Assembly: GCA_946403315.1 (NCBI GenBank)
Contig: CAMIZK010000013.1
Location: forward strand, 1 to 35,536
Origin: an uncultured Bacteroidales bacterium
GTDB lineage: Bacteria; Bacteroidota; Bacteroidia; Bacteroidales; Paludibacteraceae
Length of the DNA: 35,536 nt
Direction: 5' to 3'
The notes beneath the pieces were generated by a model. That model did not search any database, was not told the origin of the DNA, and saw only the letters and a list, made by a program, of their open reading frames with translations. This document shows positions 15,998-24,552 of this stretch, piece by piece; within the stretch, counting starts at the first letter, position 1, and every line of letters starts with the position of its first letter. A program made the position numbers and the translations under genes.

Positions 15998-18484
15998 CAA
16001 ACTTGCATGGAACTGATTCTCGAATGTCGCCTTGAGGCGGTTCATAATATTCTCGATCTGCGTATCTTTCAACGTGTTCTCGGCATCTTGGAGAATGAAA
16101 CTGAGTGCATAACTCTTCTTGCCTTCCTCCAGATTCTTACCCTCATACACATCAAACAGATAAACATTCTTGAGCAGTTTCTTCTCGGTTGCAAACGCTG
16201 CACGTGCGAGATCTGCAAACTCCACCTTCTTATCCACCAACAACGCAAAGTCACGTTTTACTTCCGGATATTTCGGCAGATCATTGATCACGGCTTTGTA
16301 TTGTTTGTTCAGTTTCAGCAGTTCTTTCCAGTACAGGTCGGCATAGAACACTTCCTGATCAATATCAAACTGCTTAAGCAGTTGTCTGGACACGATCGCG
16401 ATGTAACCAATTGCCTTTCCGTTTTGCGCTTTGAGTACCAAACCGTCTGAGAAGCATTCCACAATACCGCAACTCTTGTCTCCTTGCGGATCCACCGCCG
16501 GTTCTAAAGTCAGTTTCGCTACGTCCACACCCAAGCGAACCAGGATATTGTTTACATATGCACGCAGTTGGTAGAAAGTGGTTTTCTCCTCTTTGCGTAC
16601 CCAAGTCTGTGCGGCTTTATTACCCGTTAACCACAATCCCAAATGCGGCTCTTCGGAGTAAGCAATTAATGGATCTTCATTCGCCCGTTCGTCCTTTCGC
16701 CTTTCGCCATTAAAATGATAACAGTTTCCGAACTCATAGAACTTAAGGTCGCTGTTCTTACGGTTTGCATTGCGTTGGATAGACTCCAGACCTCCAAAGA
16801 GTAGGGTCTGACGCATCACGCCCAGATCCTGACTTAACGGATTCATGATGGTGACGCAGGTGTTGAGCCATCCGTCTTTGTAGTACGAGGTCTTGGTAAG
16901 CGAGTTGTTAAGGATCTCATTGAATCCCTGTGCCGTCAACTGCTCAGCGATGCGGCGGCGTAACTTCTCCGGATCGGGTTTAACGCCGTAAGCCAGACTG
17001 GTGTTGAGTTTCTCCGGGAACTCCACATTGTCATATCCGTATATACGAAGTATATCTTCCACTACGTCGCACTCGCGTTGTACATCTACGCGGTAACGCG
17101 GTACTTCCAACTCCCAAATAGAGCCGTTCTTGGACTTGATAACGATCTCCAGCGCTTTGAGAATGGTCTCGATATGCTCTTCTCCGATTGCTTTTCCGAT
17201 CAGGCTGTTCACACGCTGAATATCGATGGTGACCGGCCACGGTTTGAAGTCACCGTTGATCGTGTCGGTTATATTCATCGCTACTTGTCCTCCGGCTACT
17301 TCCTGAATCAGCAATGCAGCCCGTTGGAGCACATAGATCGTGTTGTTTGGATCACAACCACGCTCGTAACGGAACGAAGCGTCCGTCTGCAATTGATGAC
17401 GACGGCTGGTCTTACGGATGGTTACGGGATCGAAATAAGCGCTCTCCAGGAATACGTTCTTCGTGTTCTCCGTCACACCGCTCTCCAAACCACCGAACAC
17501 ACCGGCGATACACATGGCTTCGTCTTTGTTCGCAATCATCAAGTCGCGATCATTCATCTCACGTTCTACACCATCCAAGGTGACGAATTTCTCACCCTGT
17601 TTGGCATAACGCACATGAATCTCGTGTCCTTTGATCTTATCGGCATCGAAGGCATGCAATGCTTGACCGCATTCGTGCAGCACGAAGTTGGTTACATCCA
17701 CAATGTTATTGATCGGTCTCAAACCAATGGCTAACAGACTGTTCTTCAGCCATTCCGGACTTTCCTTCACTTCGACCCCTTGGATACTTACACCCGAGTA
17801 ACGGGGGCACGCATCCGGTGCGTCCACGTTCACCTGAATAGGCAGCGCATTATTGTCGATCTTGAAGGCTTCCACGCTCGGTTTCGTCATGGCAATATTT
17901 TGTCCGTGCGCCTGATAATAAGCGTACAAATCTCTTGCAACGCCGTAGTGGGAAGCGGCATCGGAACGGTTCGGCGTGATATCCACTTCGATGATCGTGT
18001 CGTTCTCGATGTGGTAATATTCCGCAGCCGGCATACCTACCGGTGTGTCTTGCGGCAGCACGATGATACCGGCATGGTCGGTTCCTACACCGATCTCATC
18101 TTCCGCACAGATCATACCCCAACTGTCCTCACCGCGTAACTTACCTTTCTTGATCGTGAACGACTGATCGCCGTCATAGAGCACGGTACCGACCGTCGCT
18201 ACAATGACCTTCTGTCCGGCTGCCACGTTCGGCGCACCGCACACGATAGGCAGCGGTTCTGCACCGCCTACGTTCACTTTTGTAATATGCAAATGATCGG
18301 AATTCGGGTGTGCCTCACAGGTCAGTACTTCACCGACCACTAAGCCTTTTAAACCACCCTTGATCGTCTCTACTTCCTCTACTGTTCCTACCTCGAGACC
18401 GATAGAAGTAAGGATTTTCGCTACGGTCTGCGCATCATCGTGCAGATCAATGTAGCGTTTTAACCACTTGTACGAAATATTCAT
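15992..18484 (-). CDS. pheT: Phenylalanine-tRNA ligase beta subunit
   Basis: 830 residues. Domains in order are the N-terminal MNISYKWLKRYIDL, the EMAP-type tRNA-binding domain (about 40-150, HPNSDHLHI), the B3/B4 domain (about 210-400, including NIVDVTNFV), B5 (about 405-475), the catalytic-like core, and a C-terminal ferredoxin-fold anticodon-binding domain (about 735-830, PKYPEVKRDFALLV). It pairs with PheS, whose gene is not in the window. Around residue 590-600 an in-frame insert GERRKDERANE is encoded by GGCGAAA-type repeat DNA. Promoter at 18525-18556; probably first gene of a five-gene operon. Confidence 0.95.
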   Translation of the reverse strand: MNISYKWLKRYIDLHDDAQTVAKILTSIGLEVGTVEEVETIKGGLKGLVVGEVLTCEAHPNSDHLHITKVNVGGAEPLPIVCGAPNVAAGQKVIVATVGTVLYDGDQSFTIKKGKLRGEDSWGMICAEDEIGVGTDHAGIIVLPQDTPVGMPAAEYYHIENDTIIEVDITPNRSDAASHYGVARDLYAYYQAHGQNIAMTKPSVEAFKIDNNALPIQVNVDAPDACPRYSGVSIQGVEVKESPEWLKNSLLAIGLRPINNIVDVTNFVLHECGQALHAFDADKIKGHEIHVRYAKQGEKFVTLDGVEREMNDRDLMIANKDEAMCIAGVFGGLESGVTENTKNVFLESAYFDPVTIRKTSRRHQLQTDASFRYERGCDPNNTIYVLQRAALLIQEVAGGQVAMNITDTINGDFKPWPVTIDIQRVNSLIGKAIGEEHIETILKALEIVIKSKNGSIWELEVPRYRVDVQRECDVVEDILRIYGYDNVEFPEKLNTSLAYGVKPDPEKLRRRIAEQLTAQGFNEILNNSLTKTSYYKDGWLNTCVTIMNPLSQDLGVMRQTLLFGGLESIQRNANRKNSDLKFYEFGNCYHFNGERRKDERANEDPLIAYSEEPHLGLWLTGNKAAQTWVRKEEKTTFYQLRAYVNNILVRLGVDVAKLTLEPAVDPQGDKSCGIVECFSDGLVLKAQNGKAIGYIAIVSRQLLKQFDIDQEVFYADLYWKELLKLNKQYKAVINDLPKYPEVKRDFALLVDKKVEFADLARAAFATEKKLLKNVYLFDVYEGKNLEEGKKSYALSFILQDAENTLKDTQIENIMNRLKATFENQFHASLR
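16686..16720 (-). repeat. In-frame GGCGAAA repeat inside pheT
   Basis: Minus strand AATGGCGAAAGGCGAAAGG, then ACGAACGGGCGAATGAA. Same 7-mer family as the intergenic copies at 11669, 13128 and 23022, here translated as NGERRKDERANE. Confidence 0.85.
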
Positions 18485-18524
18485 ATGTTTGTTATTCTTT
18501 TATGCTTAAGTACAAAATCGGGCG

Positions 18525-18556
18525 CAAAGTTACAAAAAATATTTCACATACGCAAG
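18525..18556 (-). promoter_or_regulatory. pheT promoter
   Basis: Minus-strand CTTG (18553-18556), 20-base spacer and TAACTTTG (18525-18532), then CGCCCG. Divergent from the promoter at 18592. Confidence 0.75.
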
Positions 18557-18591
18557 TGCGCGCGTATTTTTCCTTAATTTTAGCATAATTA

Positions 18592-18623
18592 TTTGTGTAT
18601 GTCAACTTTTTTTTGTAATTTTG
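18592..18623 (+). promoter_or_regulatory. Promoter of the 18631 lipoprotein gene
   Basis: TTTG (18592-18595), 20-base spacer with a T-tract, TAATTTTG (18616-18623), then CAGCCG. Only 7 bases separate the box from the ATG, so the transcript should be nearly leaderless. Confidence 0.8.
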
Positions 18624-18630
18624 CAGCCGA

Positions 18631-20355
18631 ATGCGTAAATTTGGATTCATAGTATTGTTGACGCTTGTCTTGGCCGGCTGTGCGAATAGGGGAGTAGGAC
18701 CGCAAGGAGGTCCTAAGGATTCTATTCCTCCCATTCCGCGTTTCTGTGAACCGGAGTTAGGTGCATTGAATTATCATGGGAACAAGATAGAGGTGACGTT
18801 TGACGAGTATATCCAGTTGGATAATATCGGTACGAACCTGATGATGTCTCCTCCGCAGCAGAATCCGCCGGAGGTGAAAGCAAGAGGAAAGAAGTTGATT
18901 GTTCAATTCAAAGACTCTTTGTACGACAACACTACTTATACCCTTGATTTTGGTTCTGCCGTGTGCGATTATAGAGAAAAAGTGCCGCTTAAAGGCTATT
19001 CGTTCTATTTTTCCACCGGAGAAGAGATCGATACGCTGGAGACAACCGGTTATGTGTATGATGCAATGAATCTGAATCCGGTGAAGGGAGTGACGGTAGG
19101 TATCTACCGGAATTTGGCGGATAGTGCGTTTGTTCGTGATCCTTTTTTGCGCATTGCTAAAACCGATTCGGCAGGCGGATTCCGTATTAAGAATATCCAT
19201 CCCGGTACGTACAGGATTTATGGTGTGGATGATCTGAGTCGGGACTATCGTTTGACGATCGGTGAGGCCTTGGCCTTTGCGGATGAGACGGTGACGATTC
19301 AGGATTCGGATACCATCGTTTCTGCTACGAATCTGTTCCTTTTCAAGGAAGCGCAGCAGAAACTGTATTTGCAACGGGCCTTACGGGATGAGCGGCATAA
19401 GATCACGCTTCTTTTCTCTGCTCCGCCGGACAGTGCGCCGATCCTGCGTCCGTTATGCGACACGCTCAATTATCACATCAGCTATTCTGCCAAGATGGAT
19501 ACGGCGATCGTGTGGCTGGCAGATAGTATGTCCATTGAGCAGGACTCCTTGTTCTTTGAGGCACGATACCGTCAGACCGATTCGCTGTATAACCTGGTGT
19601 GGGTGACGGATACTTTACGTACCATCTGGCGTGCACCGAAGTTGTCCGAGAAAGCCAAAGAGACGCAGGCGCGTATCAACCGAAACAGACGGATCGAGAT
19701 CAAATGTAATGCCCGTAAAGGTTTTGAAATCTACGACACCTTGCGTCTTATAAGCAATGCTCCTTTAGCTTCGATTAATGCAGATGCAATGCATCTGTAC
19801 GAGATCACGGATACGGTACGCACACCGATTCCTTTCTCGATAGCGCCGTATGACACCTTACCGATGAAGATCGCCATCTTGGCGGATATGAAGCCGGAAG
19901 GACATTATGAGTTGTTGCTGGACAGCGGTGCGTTGCACGATATTTACGGCATCACGCATATCAAGGCGAACTATGGTCTGCTGGTGAAAGCGCTATCGGA
20001 CTATTCCACTCTACGCGTCAAACTGGTTCCTTTTGAACCGAAGGCACGTATCCAGGTGCTGAACAGTAAGGATGAGGTGCTGCGTGAACTCCCGGCCAAA
20101 GAAGAGGGTGCACTCTTTGAATATCTGAAGCCGGACGGTTATTATCTGCGGCTGTATATCGATGAAAACAAGGACGGACAATGGACCACAGGAAGCTGGG
20201 AGAATCATCGCCAGCCGGAAGCGGTGTGGTACTTCCCGCAGAAGATACAGACCAAGTCCAATTGGGATTTTGAGGAAGAATGGAACTATCAGTCTGTGGA
20301 GCAGACGAAGTCGAAACCCATAGAGTTGATCAAACTGGGCGGTTCAAAGAAATAG
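18631..20355 (+). CDS. Ig-like (Big_5) domain lipoprotein
   Basis: 574 residues with a lipoprotein signal peptide; the lipobox is LAGC (Cys 16). Right after it comes GVGPQGGPKDSIPP, then an Ig-like Big_5-type domain (about 35-130) with the characteristic F.EYIQL and FSTG end. A carboxypeptidase-regulatory-like beta domain follows (about 140-200, GYVYDAMNLNPVKGV). The remainder is beta-rich and unassigned. Likely outer-membrane anchored; such proteins are common single genes in Bacteroidota with no defined role. The 3' end overlaps the convergent pnuC by 26 bp. Confidence 0.8.
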   Translation: MRKFGFIVLLTLVLAGCANRGVGPQGGPKDSIPPIPRFCEPELGALNYHGNKIEVTFDEYIQLDNIGTNLMMSPPQQNPPEVKARGKKLIVQFKDSLYDNTTYTLDFGSAVCDYREKVPLKGYSFYFSTGEEIDTLETTGYVYDAMNLNPVKGVTVGIYRNLADSAFVRDPFLRIAKTDSAGGFRIKNIHPGTYRIYGVDDLSRDYRLTIGEALAFADETVTIQDSDTIVSATNLFLFKEAQQKLYLQRALRDERHKITLLFSAPPDSAPILRPLCDTLNYHISYSAKMDTAIVWLADSMSIEQDSLFFEARYRQTDSLYNLVWVTDTLRTIWRAPKLSEKAKETQARINRNRRIEIKCNARKGFEIYDTLRLISNAPLASINADAMHLYEITDTVRTPIPFSIAPYDTLPMKIAILADMKPEGHYELLLDSGALHDIYGITHIKANYGLLVKALSDYSTLRVKLVPFEPKARIQVLNSKDEVLRELPAKEEGALFEYLKPDGYYLRLYIDENKDGQWTTGSWENHRQPEAVWYFPQKIQTKSNWDFEEEWNYQSVEQTKSKPIELIKLGGSKK

Positions 20356-20983
20356 TCCAACGCCGTAAGCCGTAGAGGCAGTTAGCGCACCAGAAGGCGT
20401 ATTGAGCGGCCATGCAGTAATTGCCGGCACGCAGCCACATCACGACGCTCAGGATATCTACCGCCAGCCAGATAAACCAATGTTCCCTGTACACAAGAAT
20501 CATCAGTATCTGTGCGACCAGCGCCGGTACGGTGGTAAAGGCATCCAGATAAGGCTGGGTGTCATCGGTCCATGCGGAAAGTCCCCATCCGGTCAGAAAT
20601 GAACCGACGGCTGTCAGGACAATGATCCATGCCAGTATCGAGTAGGGAACACGACGGGGACTGACCACGTAGGCATCCTCTTTTTTTGTTAAACGACGTT
20701 TCCAAACCACCACACCGTAGATCATGGTGACGAAATAATAGGCATTGATGCCCACTTCGGCATAAAAACGCTGGGTCAGGCACAGATACGTGTACGTGAT
20801 GACCTGTGCAAAGCCGAAGACGAAATTCAGGATATTGCCTTGTGCGGCCAGACAAACGGAGAAGATACCCAAACAACCGCTTAGCAGCGACAGCCATGAG
20901 TCATGGGGCATCAACAGATAAGTGACCACTTGGATCACTAATCCGAAACCGATAAAACTATAATCGAAAATCTTATTTCTCAT
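20330..20983 (-). CDS. pnuC: Nicotinamide riboside/mononucleotide transporter PnuC
   Basis: 217 residues with about seven hydrophobic helices. PnuC hallmarks include an N-terminal G..CV segment (SGCLGIFSVCLAAQGNILNF), FYAEVGINAYYFV, IYGVVVWKRR and the late ..WFIWLAVDILSVVMW helix. The family imports nicotinamide riboside by facilitated diffusion for NAD synthesis. It overlaps the DUF4837 gene by 11 bp on the same strand, so the two are co-transcribed. It also overlaps the convergent lipoprotein gene at its 3' end. No leader riboswitch is visible. Confidence 0.9.
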   Translation of the reverse strand: MRNKIFDYSFIGFGLVIQVVTYLLMPHDSWLSLLSGCLGIFSVCLAAQGNILNFVFGFAQVITYTYLCLTQRFYAEVGINAYYFVTMIYGVVVWKRRLTKKEDAYVVSPRRVPYSILAWIIVLTAVGSFLTGWGLSAWTDDTQPYLDAFTTVPALVAQILMILVYREHWFIWLAVDILSVVMWLRAGNYCMAAQYAFWCANCLYGLRRWTISLNRPV

Positions 20984-21980
20984 TCGGCATCTTCAGCGAA
21001 TAGAGAATAGCCGTCATCTGCTGGATGGCATTGCGTTTCTTCTGACCCGGCGCAAAGAGAAATCCTTCTGCGTGCACCACTTTTCCGTTCACCTGATCCA
21101 AACGCGTCAAACTGACAAACGGACCACCCATCGATTCGCCGTCTTTGATCTTCCATAAGCCGCGTGTCTCCATGCCGTAGAAACCGCCGACCGTATCATT
21201 TAATGCTGAAACGGGACGGGATACAGGCGGAATATGCTTGGTTTCCGTGGTCATATAACTGCCGGGAACTTGAGCGCTCACAAGACGACTTACCACCTCA
21301 TTGCGCATGGTAATGATGGCCTCGTTGTCGAACTGCTCTTGGGACGTGTACGGATAAGTATAGATCATGATATCCTTACGCATCGGACCTTTGTTATTGC
21401 AGCACCACAGCACCTCCGTATTGAGCTCAGAAAGGGTGGTGTCTTGAATCAGCATATAATCGGACGGAATATACATTTGGTATTTGGAGCGCTTCAGTAC
21501 GGCCACGGCATCCTCATTCAGATCGGCTTGGTAGAAACGGATCTGGCGGGATAACTCTTCGCGAATAAACCATTCCCGAATGGCTTCGCCGTTTTCCTCC
21601 CAATAGGCATCAAAAGCTTCTTTGCTCGGTGCCTTGATACGCATATATGCCTGCGGTTTGGACCACACATTACGTGCGGTGCTGGCTTTGACCTTGGTGT
21701 ATTGACGGGGATCAATGTCGATCTGCAATATATTACGAGTGGCTTTCAAATAGTTGTCGAATTGAGCATGCGGCACATGCGACACCGTAAACGTGTGCTC
21801 CAACTGCGGCAGACCATACAGATCTTCCGACATTGTGGTCTTCACCGACTCTGTCACATCATCATCGCATACCACCAGACACTCGTAAATAGAACCGGTG
21901 GCAGAAGTTAAAAAACGACCGTCACTGTCACAACTAACCAACACCAGCGCTATCAGCGCAAAAAACAATACTTTTTTCAT
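20973..21980 (-). CDS. DUF4837 lipoprotein
   Basis: 335 residues with a lipoprotein signal peptide (lipobox VLVSC, Cys 17). The body matches DUF4837 proteins of Bacteroidota: an early TGSIYECLVVCDD segment, LPQLEHTF, LQIDIDPRQYTK, and the late GLWKIKDGESMGGPFVS. Function unknown; presumably an outer-membrane or periplasmic lipoprotein. It shares a transcript with pnuC (11 bp overlap) and has its own promoter at 22001-22032, facing away from the AraC gene. Confidence 0.88.
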   Translation of the reverse strand: MKKVLFFALIALVLVSCDSDGRFLTSATGSIYECLVVCDDDVTESVKTTMSEDLYGLPQLEHTFTVSHVPHAQFDNYLKATRNILQIDIDPRQYTKVKASTARNVWSKPQAYMRIKAPSKEAFDAYWEENGEAIREWFIREELSRQIRFYQADLNEDAVAVLKRSKYQMYIPSDYMLIQDTTLSELNTEVLWCCNNKGPMRKDIMIYTYPYTSQEQFDNEAIITMRNEVVSRLVSAQVPGSYMTTETKHIPPVSRPVSALNDTVGGFYGMETRGLWKIKDGESMGGPFVSLTRLDQVNGKVVHAEGFLFAPGQKKRNAIQQMTAILYSLKMPNEK

Positions 21981-22000
21981 AATCTGTACGAATTTGGGTG

Positions 22001-22032
22001 CAAAGATACAAAAAAATATTTAATTTTGCAAA
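22001..22032 (-). promoter_or_regulatory. DUF4837-pnuC promoter
   Basis: Minus-strand TTTG (22029-22032), 20-base spacer, TATCTTTG (22001-22008), then CACCC. Back to back with the promoter at 22048; the outer boxes are only 15 bases apart. Confidence 0.8.
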
Positions 22033-22047
22033 AAAAGAGGGAAAAAA

Positions 22048-22079
22048 TTTGCATATTTCATTTTTTTTTACTAATTTTG
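22048..22079 (+). promoter_or_regulatory. Promoter of the AraC-type gene
   Basis: TTTGCATAT starting at 22048, a T-tract, and TAATTTTG (22072-22079) with a 20-base spacer, then CAGCGG. The leader is about 45 nt. Confidence 0.8.
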
Positions 22080-22128
22080 CAGCGGAAAGTGAAAAGAATA
22101 CCATAAATCTTATAAAAATCACCTACTT

Positions 22129-22989
22129 ATGACATTATCCAACGAGTATGTTTTTTTGACTACGGATGTAGAGGGTTTTCGCGTGTGTCGTGACACCCGT
22201 TCCGAGTCCGGTATGACCATTATCTTCTGTAAGAAGGGCCATATTGATGTGTACATGTACGGCGAGATGGTGCGTATCGCAGAGAATGATCTGTTTGTAC
22301 GTATACCGAGTTATGATTTTCAATTAGGTCCCTATGAGATTTCGGACGATTATGAGTTCATGCAGGTGACGATAGATGCCGAGATTTTCGAGCAGATCAT
22401 GTATGATCATCTGCGCGTAGAGCCGAACTGGTATCCCAAGCAGATGTATATCAAAGAGCATCCGATTTTCCATTTGAATGAACCGAGCAAGGAGTTTTTC
22501 TTCGCTTATTTCCATCTTGTGCTGTTGCAGATGCAGGATCGTCCTTCGGAGTACCGCACGCAGATCATGAAGACCTTGCTGAGAGCCGCTACGATGGAGA
22601 TGCTCAATTATATCGACAAGTTAGCGGTGATTAAAACCGATGAGTTGGCGCGTATGTCGGTTAACCAGAGCGATTACACTTTCCGTGAATTCATGCGTTT
22701 GCTGCAGCAGTATCCGCATAAAAGAGAGGTACAATGGTATGCGAAACAAATCGATATCACGCCGAAATACCTGTCGGAAATATGCAAGGAACGCAGCGGT
22801 AAGTCGGCCAGTGAGTGGATTGCGGATATTACGGTAGCCGAATTGAAGCATATGCTGCGGAATACCACTAAACCGATACGGGATATCGCACAGGAGATGG
22901 AGTTCCCGAATGCCAGTTTCTTCTGCCAATACACCAAGAAACACACGGGTCTTACTCCCAATCATTTCCGCAAACAGAAACAACAATGA
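22129..22989 (+). CDS. AraC-family transcriptional regulator
   Basis: 286 residues. The N-terminal half resembles a cupin-type sensing domain (GMTIIFCKKGHIDVYM, then DLFVRIPSYDF). The C-terminal ~100 residues form the double helix-turn-helix of AraC proteins: the first in VQWYAKQIDITPKYLSEICKER, the second in PIRDIAQEMEFPNASFFCQY, and the closing motif THTGLTPNHFRK-like (KHTGLTPNHFRKQ). Ligand and targets are unknown. The divergent DUF4837-pnuC promoter lies within 130 bp, so control of that pair is possible but not shown. A strong terminator follows immediately. Confidence 0.9.
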   Translation: MTLSNEYVFLTTDVEGFRVCRDTRSESGMTIIFCKKGHIDVYMYGEMVRIAENDLFVRIPSYDFQLGPYEISDDYEFMQVTIDAEIFEQIMYDHLRVEPNWYPKQMYIKEHPIFHLNEPSKEFFFAYFHLVLLQMQDRPSEYRTQIMKTLLRAATMEMLNYIDKLAVIKTDELARMSVNQSDYTFREFMRLLQQYPHKREVQWYAKQIDITPKYLSEICKERSGKSASEWIADITVAELKHMLRNTTKPIRDIAQEMEFPNASFFCQYTKKHTGLTPNHFRKQKQQ

Positions 22990-22993
22990 TACG

Positions 22994-23022
22994 AAAAAGG
23001 CTGACCAACGTCAGCCTTTTTT
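22994..23022 (+). terminator. Rho-independent terminator after AraC gene
   Basis: AAAAAGGCTGAC, loop CAAC, GTCAGCCTTTTTT. A perfect 12 bp stem with a T run on both strands, so it can also end glyA transcription coming from the right. Confidence 0.92.
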
Positions 23023-23047
23023 ATAACCATTAGCCTTTAGCCATTAT
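23022..23047 (-). repeat. GGCTAAA/GGCTAAT heptamer repeat
   Basis: On the minus strand TAATGGCTAAAGGCTAATGG lies directly after the glyA stop, of the same 7-mer family as 11669 and 13128. Confidence 0.75.
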
Positions 23048-24327
23048 TACCATGCAAAGAGCGGATGTTTCATCATCTCCCTGTTCACTTCTTCGCGAAC
23101 GGAAGCGATGACAGCTTCGCTGGTAGGATCTTGCAGTACCTTATCGATCAACTCTACGATCCACGGCATCTGATCTTCCTTCAGACCACGGGTCGTGATA
23201 GCCGGTGTACCGAAACGCAGACCGGAAGTCTGGAAGGCCGAACGGCTGTCAAACGGCACCATGTTCTTATTGGTGGTGATGTCTGCGGAAACCAATGCTT
23301 GTTCAGCTACCTTACCCGTCAACTCCGGATATTTGGTGCGCAGGTCGATGAGCATCGAGTGGTTATCCGTACCGCCGGAGATCACTTTGTATCCCTTGTC
23401 GATGAACGCTTGTGCCATCACGGCTGCATTCAGCTTCACTTGCTTCTGATACACCTTGAAGTCTTCTGTCAGTGCCTCACCGAAAGCAACGGCTTTGGCT
23501 GCTATCACGTGCTCCAGCGGTCCACCTTGCGTACCCGGGAAAACAGCGGAGTCGAGTAGGGCAGACATCTTCTTGATCTCTCCTTTCGGCGTGGTCTTTC
23601 CCCACGGATTATCGAAGTCCTTACCCATCAGGATCACACCGCCACGGGGACCACGAAGGGTCTTATGCGTCGTGCTGGTAACGATATGGGCGTATTTCAA
23701 CGGATTATCCAGCAAACCTGCAGCAATCAGACCTGCCGGGTGCGCCATATCCACCATAAAGATCGCACCAATCTCATCGGCTACGCGACGGATACGGGCA
23801 TAGTCCCATTCCCGGCTATACGCCGAAGCACCGGCAATGATCAGTTTCGGTTTGTGGGTACGTGCCTTCAACTCCAAGTCATCGTAGTCCACACGACCGG
23901 TCTCTTCGTTCAGATCATAACCGATGGCGTTGAACATCAAACCGCTGAAGTTCACAGCTGAACCGTGACTGAGGTGTCCTCCGTGACTCAGGTTCAGACC
24001 CATGAACGTATCTCCGGCTTTGAGACAAGCCATGAAAACGGCCATGTTCGCTTGTGCACCCGAGTGCGGTTGTACATTGACATACTCTGCGTCATAGAGC
24101 CGTTTGAGACGGTCACGGGCGATGTTCTCTGCAATATCGACTACCTCGCAACCACCGTAATAACGGTGACCCGGGTAACCCTCTGCGTACTTATTGGTCA
24201 GTACACTACCCATCGCTTCCATCACCTGATCGCTGACGAAGTTCTCGCTGGCGATTAACTCAATTCCTTTGGTCTGACGCTCCCGTTCACGACGGATGAC
24301 GTCAAAAATCTCATTGTCACGATTCAT
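23047..24327 (-). CDS. glyA: Serine hydroxymethyltransferase
   Basis: 426 residues from the ATG at 24327 (MNRDNEIFD); the longer ORF would run through the tRNA upstream. A pyridoxal-phosphate enzyme that interconverts serine and glycine, feeding methylene-tetrahydrofolate. Visible features are [26 protein letters not shown], the HPAGLIAAG block, and the cofactor lysine in [12 protein letters not shown]. The size matches the family. It follows tRNA-Thr on the same strand with no promoter of its own between them, so it is probably transcribed from the tRNA promoter. With serC and serA it completes the serine-glycine route. Confidence 0.96.
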   Translation of the reverse strand: MNRDNEIFDVIRRERERQTKGIELIASENFVSDQVMEAMGSVLTNKYAEGYPGHRYYGGCEVVDIAENIARDRLKRLYDAEYVNVQPHSGAQANMAVFMACLKAGDTFMGLNLSHGGHLSHGSAVNFSGLMFNAIGYDLNEETGRVDYDDLELKARTHKPKLIIAGASAYSREWDYARIRRVADEIGAIFMVDMAHPAGLIAAGLLDNPLKYAHIVTSTTHKTLRGPRGGVILMGKDFDNPWGKTTPKGEIKKMSALLDSAVFPGTQGGPLEHVIAAKAVAFGEALTEDFKVYQKQVKLNAAVMAQAFIDKGYKVISGGTDNHSMLIDLRTKYPELTGKVAEQALVSADITTNKNMVPFDSRSAFQTSGLRFGTPAITTRGLKEDQMPWIVELIDKVLQDPTSEAVIASVREEVNREMMKHPLFAW

Positions 24328-24347
24328 ATATTCTGTATTTAAATAGC

Positions 24348-24371
24348 AAAGGGAACGTATCCGTTCCCCTT
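24348..24371 (-). promoter_or_regulatory. Hairpin between tRNA-Thr and glyA
   Basis: Minus strand AAGGGGAACG, loop GATA, CGTTCCCTTT: ten pairs including one G-T. It starts right after the tRNA 3' end and is followed by GCTATTTAAA, not a clear T run. It may be a weak terminator or a processing site that separates the tRNA from the glyA message. Confidence 0.55.
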
Positions 24372-24372
24372 G

Positions 24373-24445
<73 letters not shown>

Positions 24446-24464
24446 GGAGCTTCAAAAGCGGGTG

Positions 24465-24496
24465 CAAAGGTACTGCTTTTTTTTGGAATATGCAAA
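24465..24496 (-). promoter_or_regulatory. tRNA-Thr/glyA promoter
   Basis: Minus-strand TTTGCATAT starting at 24496, A-tract, 20-base spacer, TACCTTTG (24465-24472), then CACCCG. Divergent from 24512-24543. Confidence 0.85.
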
Positions 24497-24511
24497 TATT
24501 TTCGCATTTTT

Positions 24512-24543
24512 TTTGCATATATGGTATAATTTTTGTACCTTTG
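24512..24543 (+). promoter_or_regulatory. Promoter of the DUF5103 gene
   Basis: TTTGCATAT (from 24512), 20-base spacer, TACCTTTG (24536-24543), then CAGCCG. The ATG is 9 bases after the box, so the mRNA should be nearly leaderless. Confidence 0.85.
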
Positions 24544-24552
24544 CAGCCGGAA

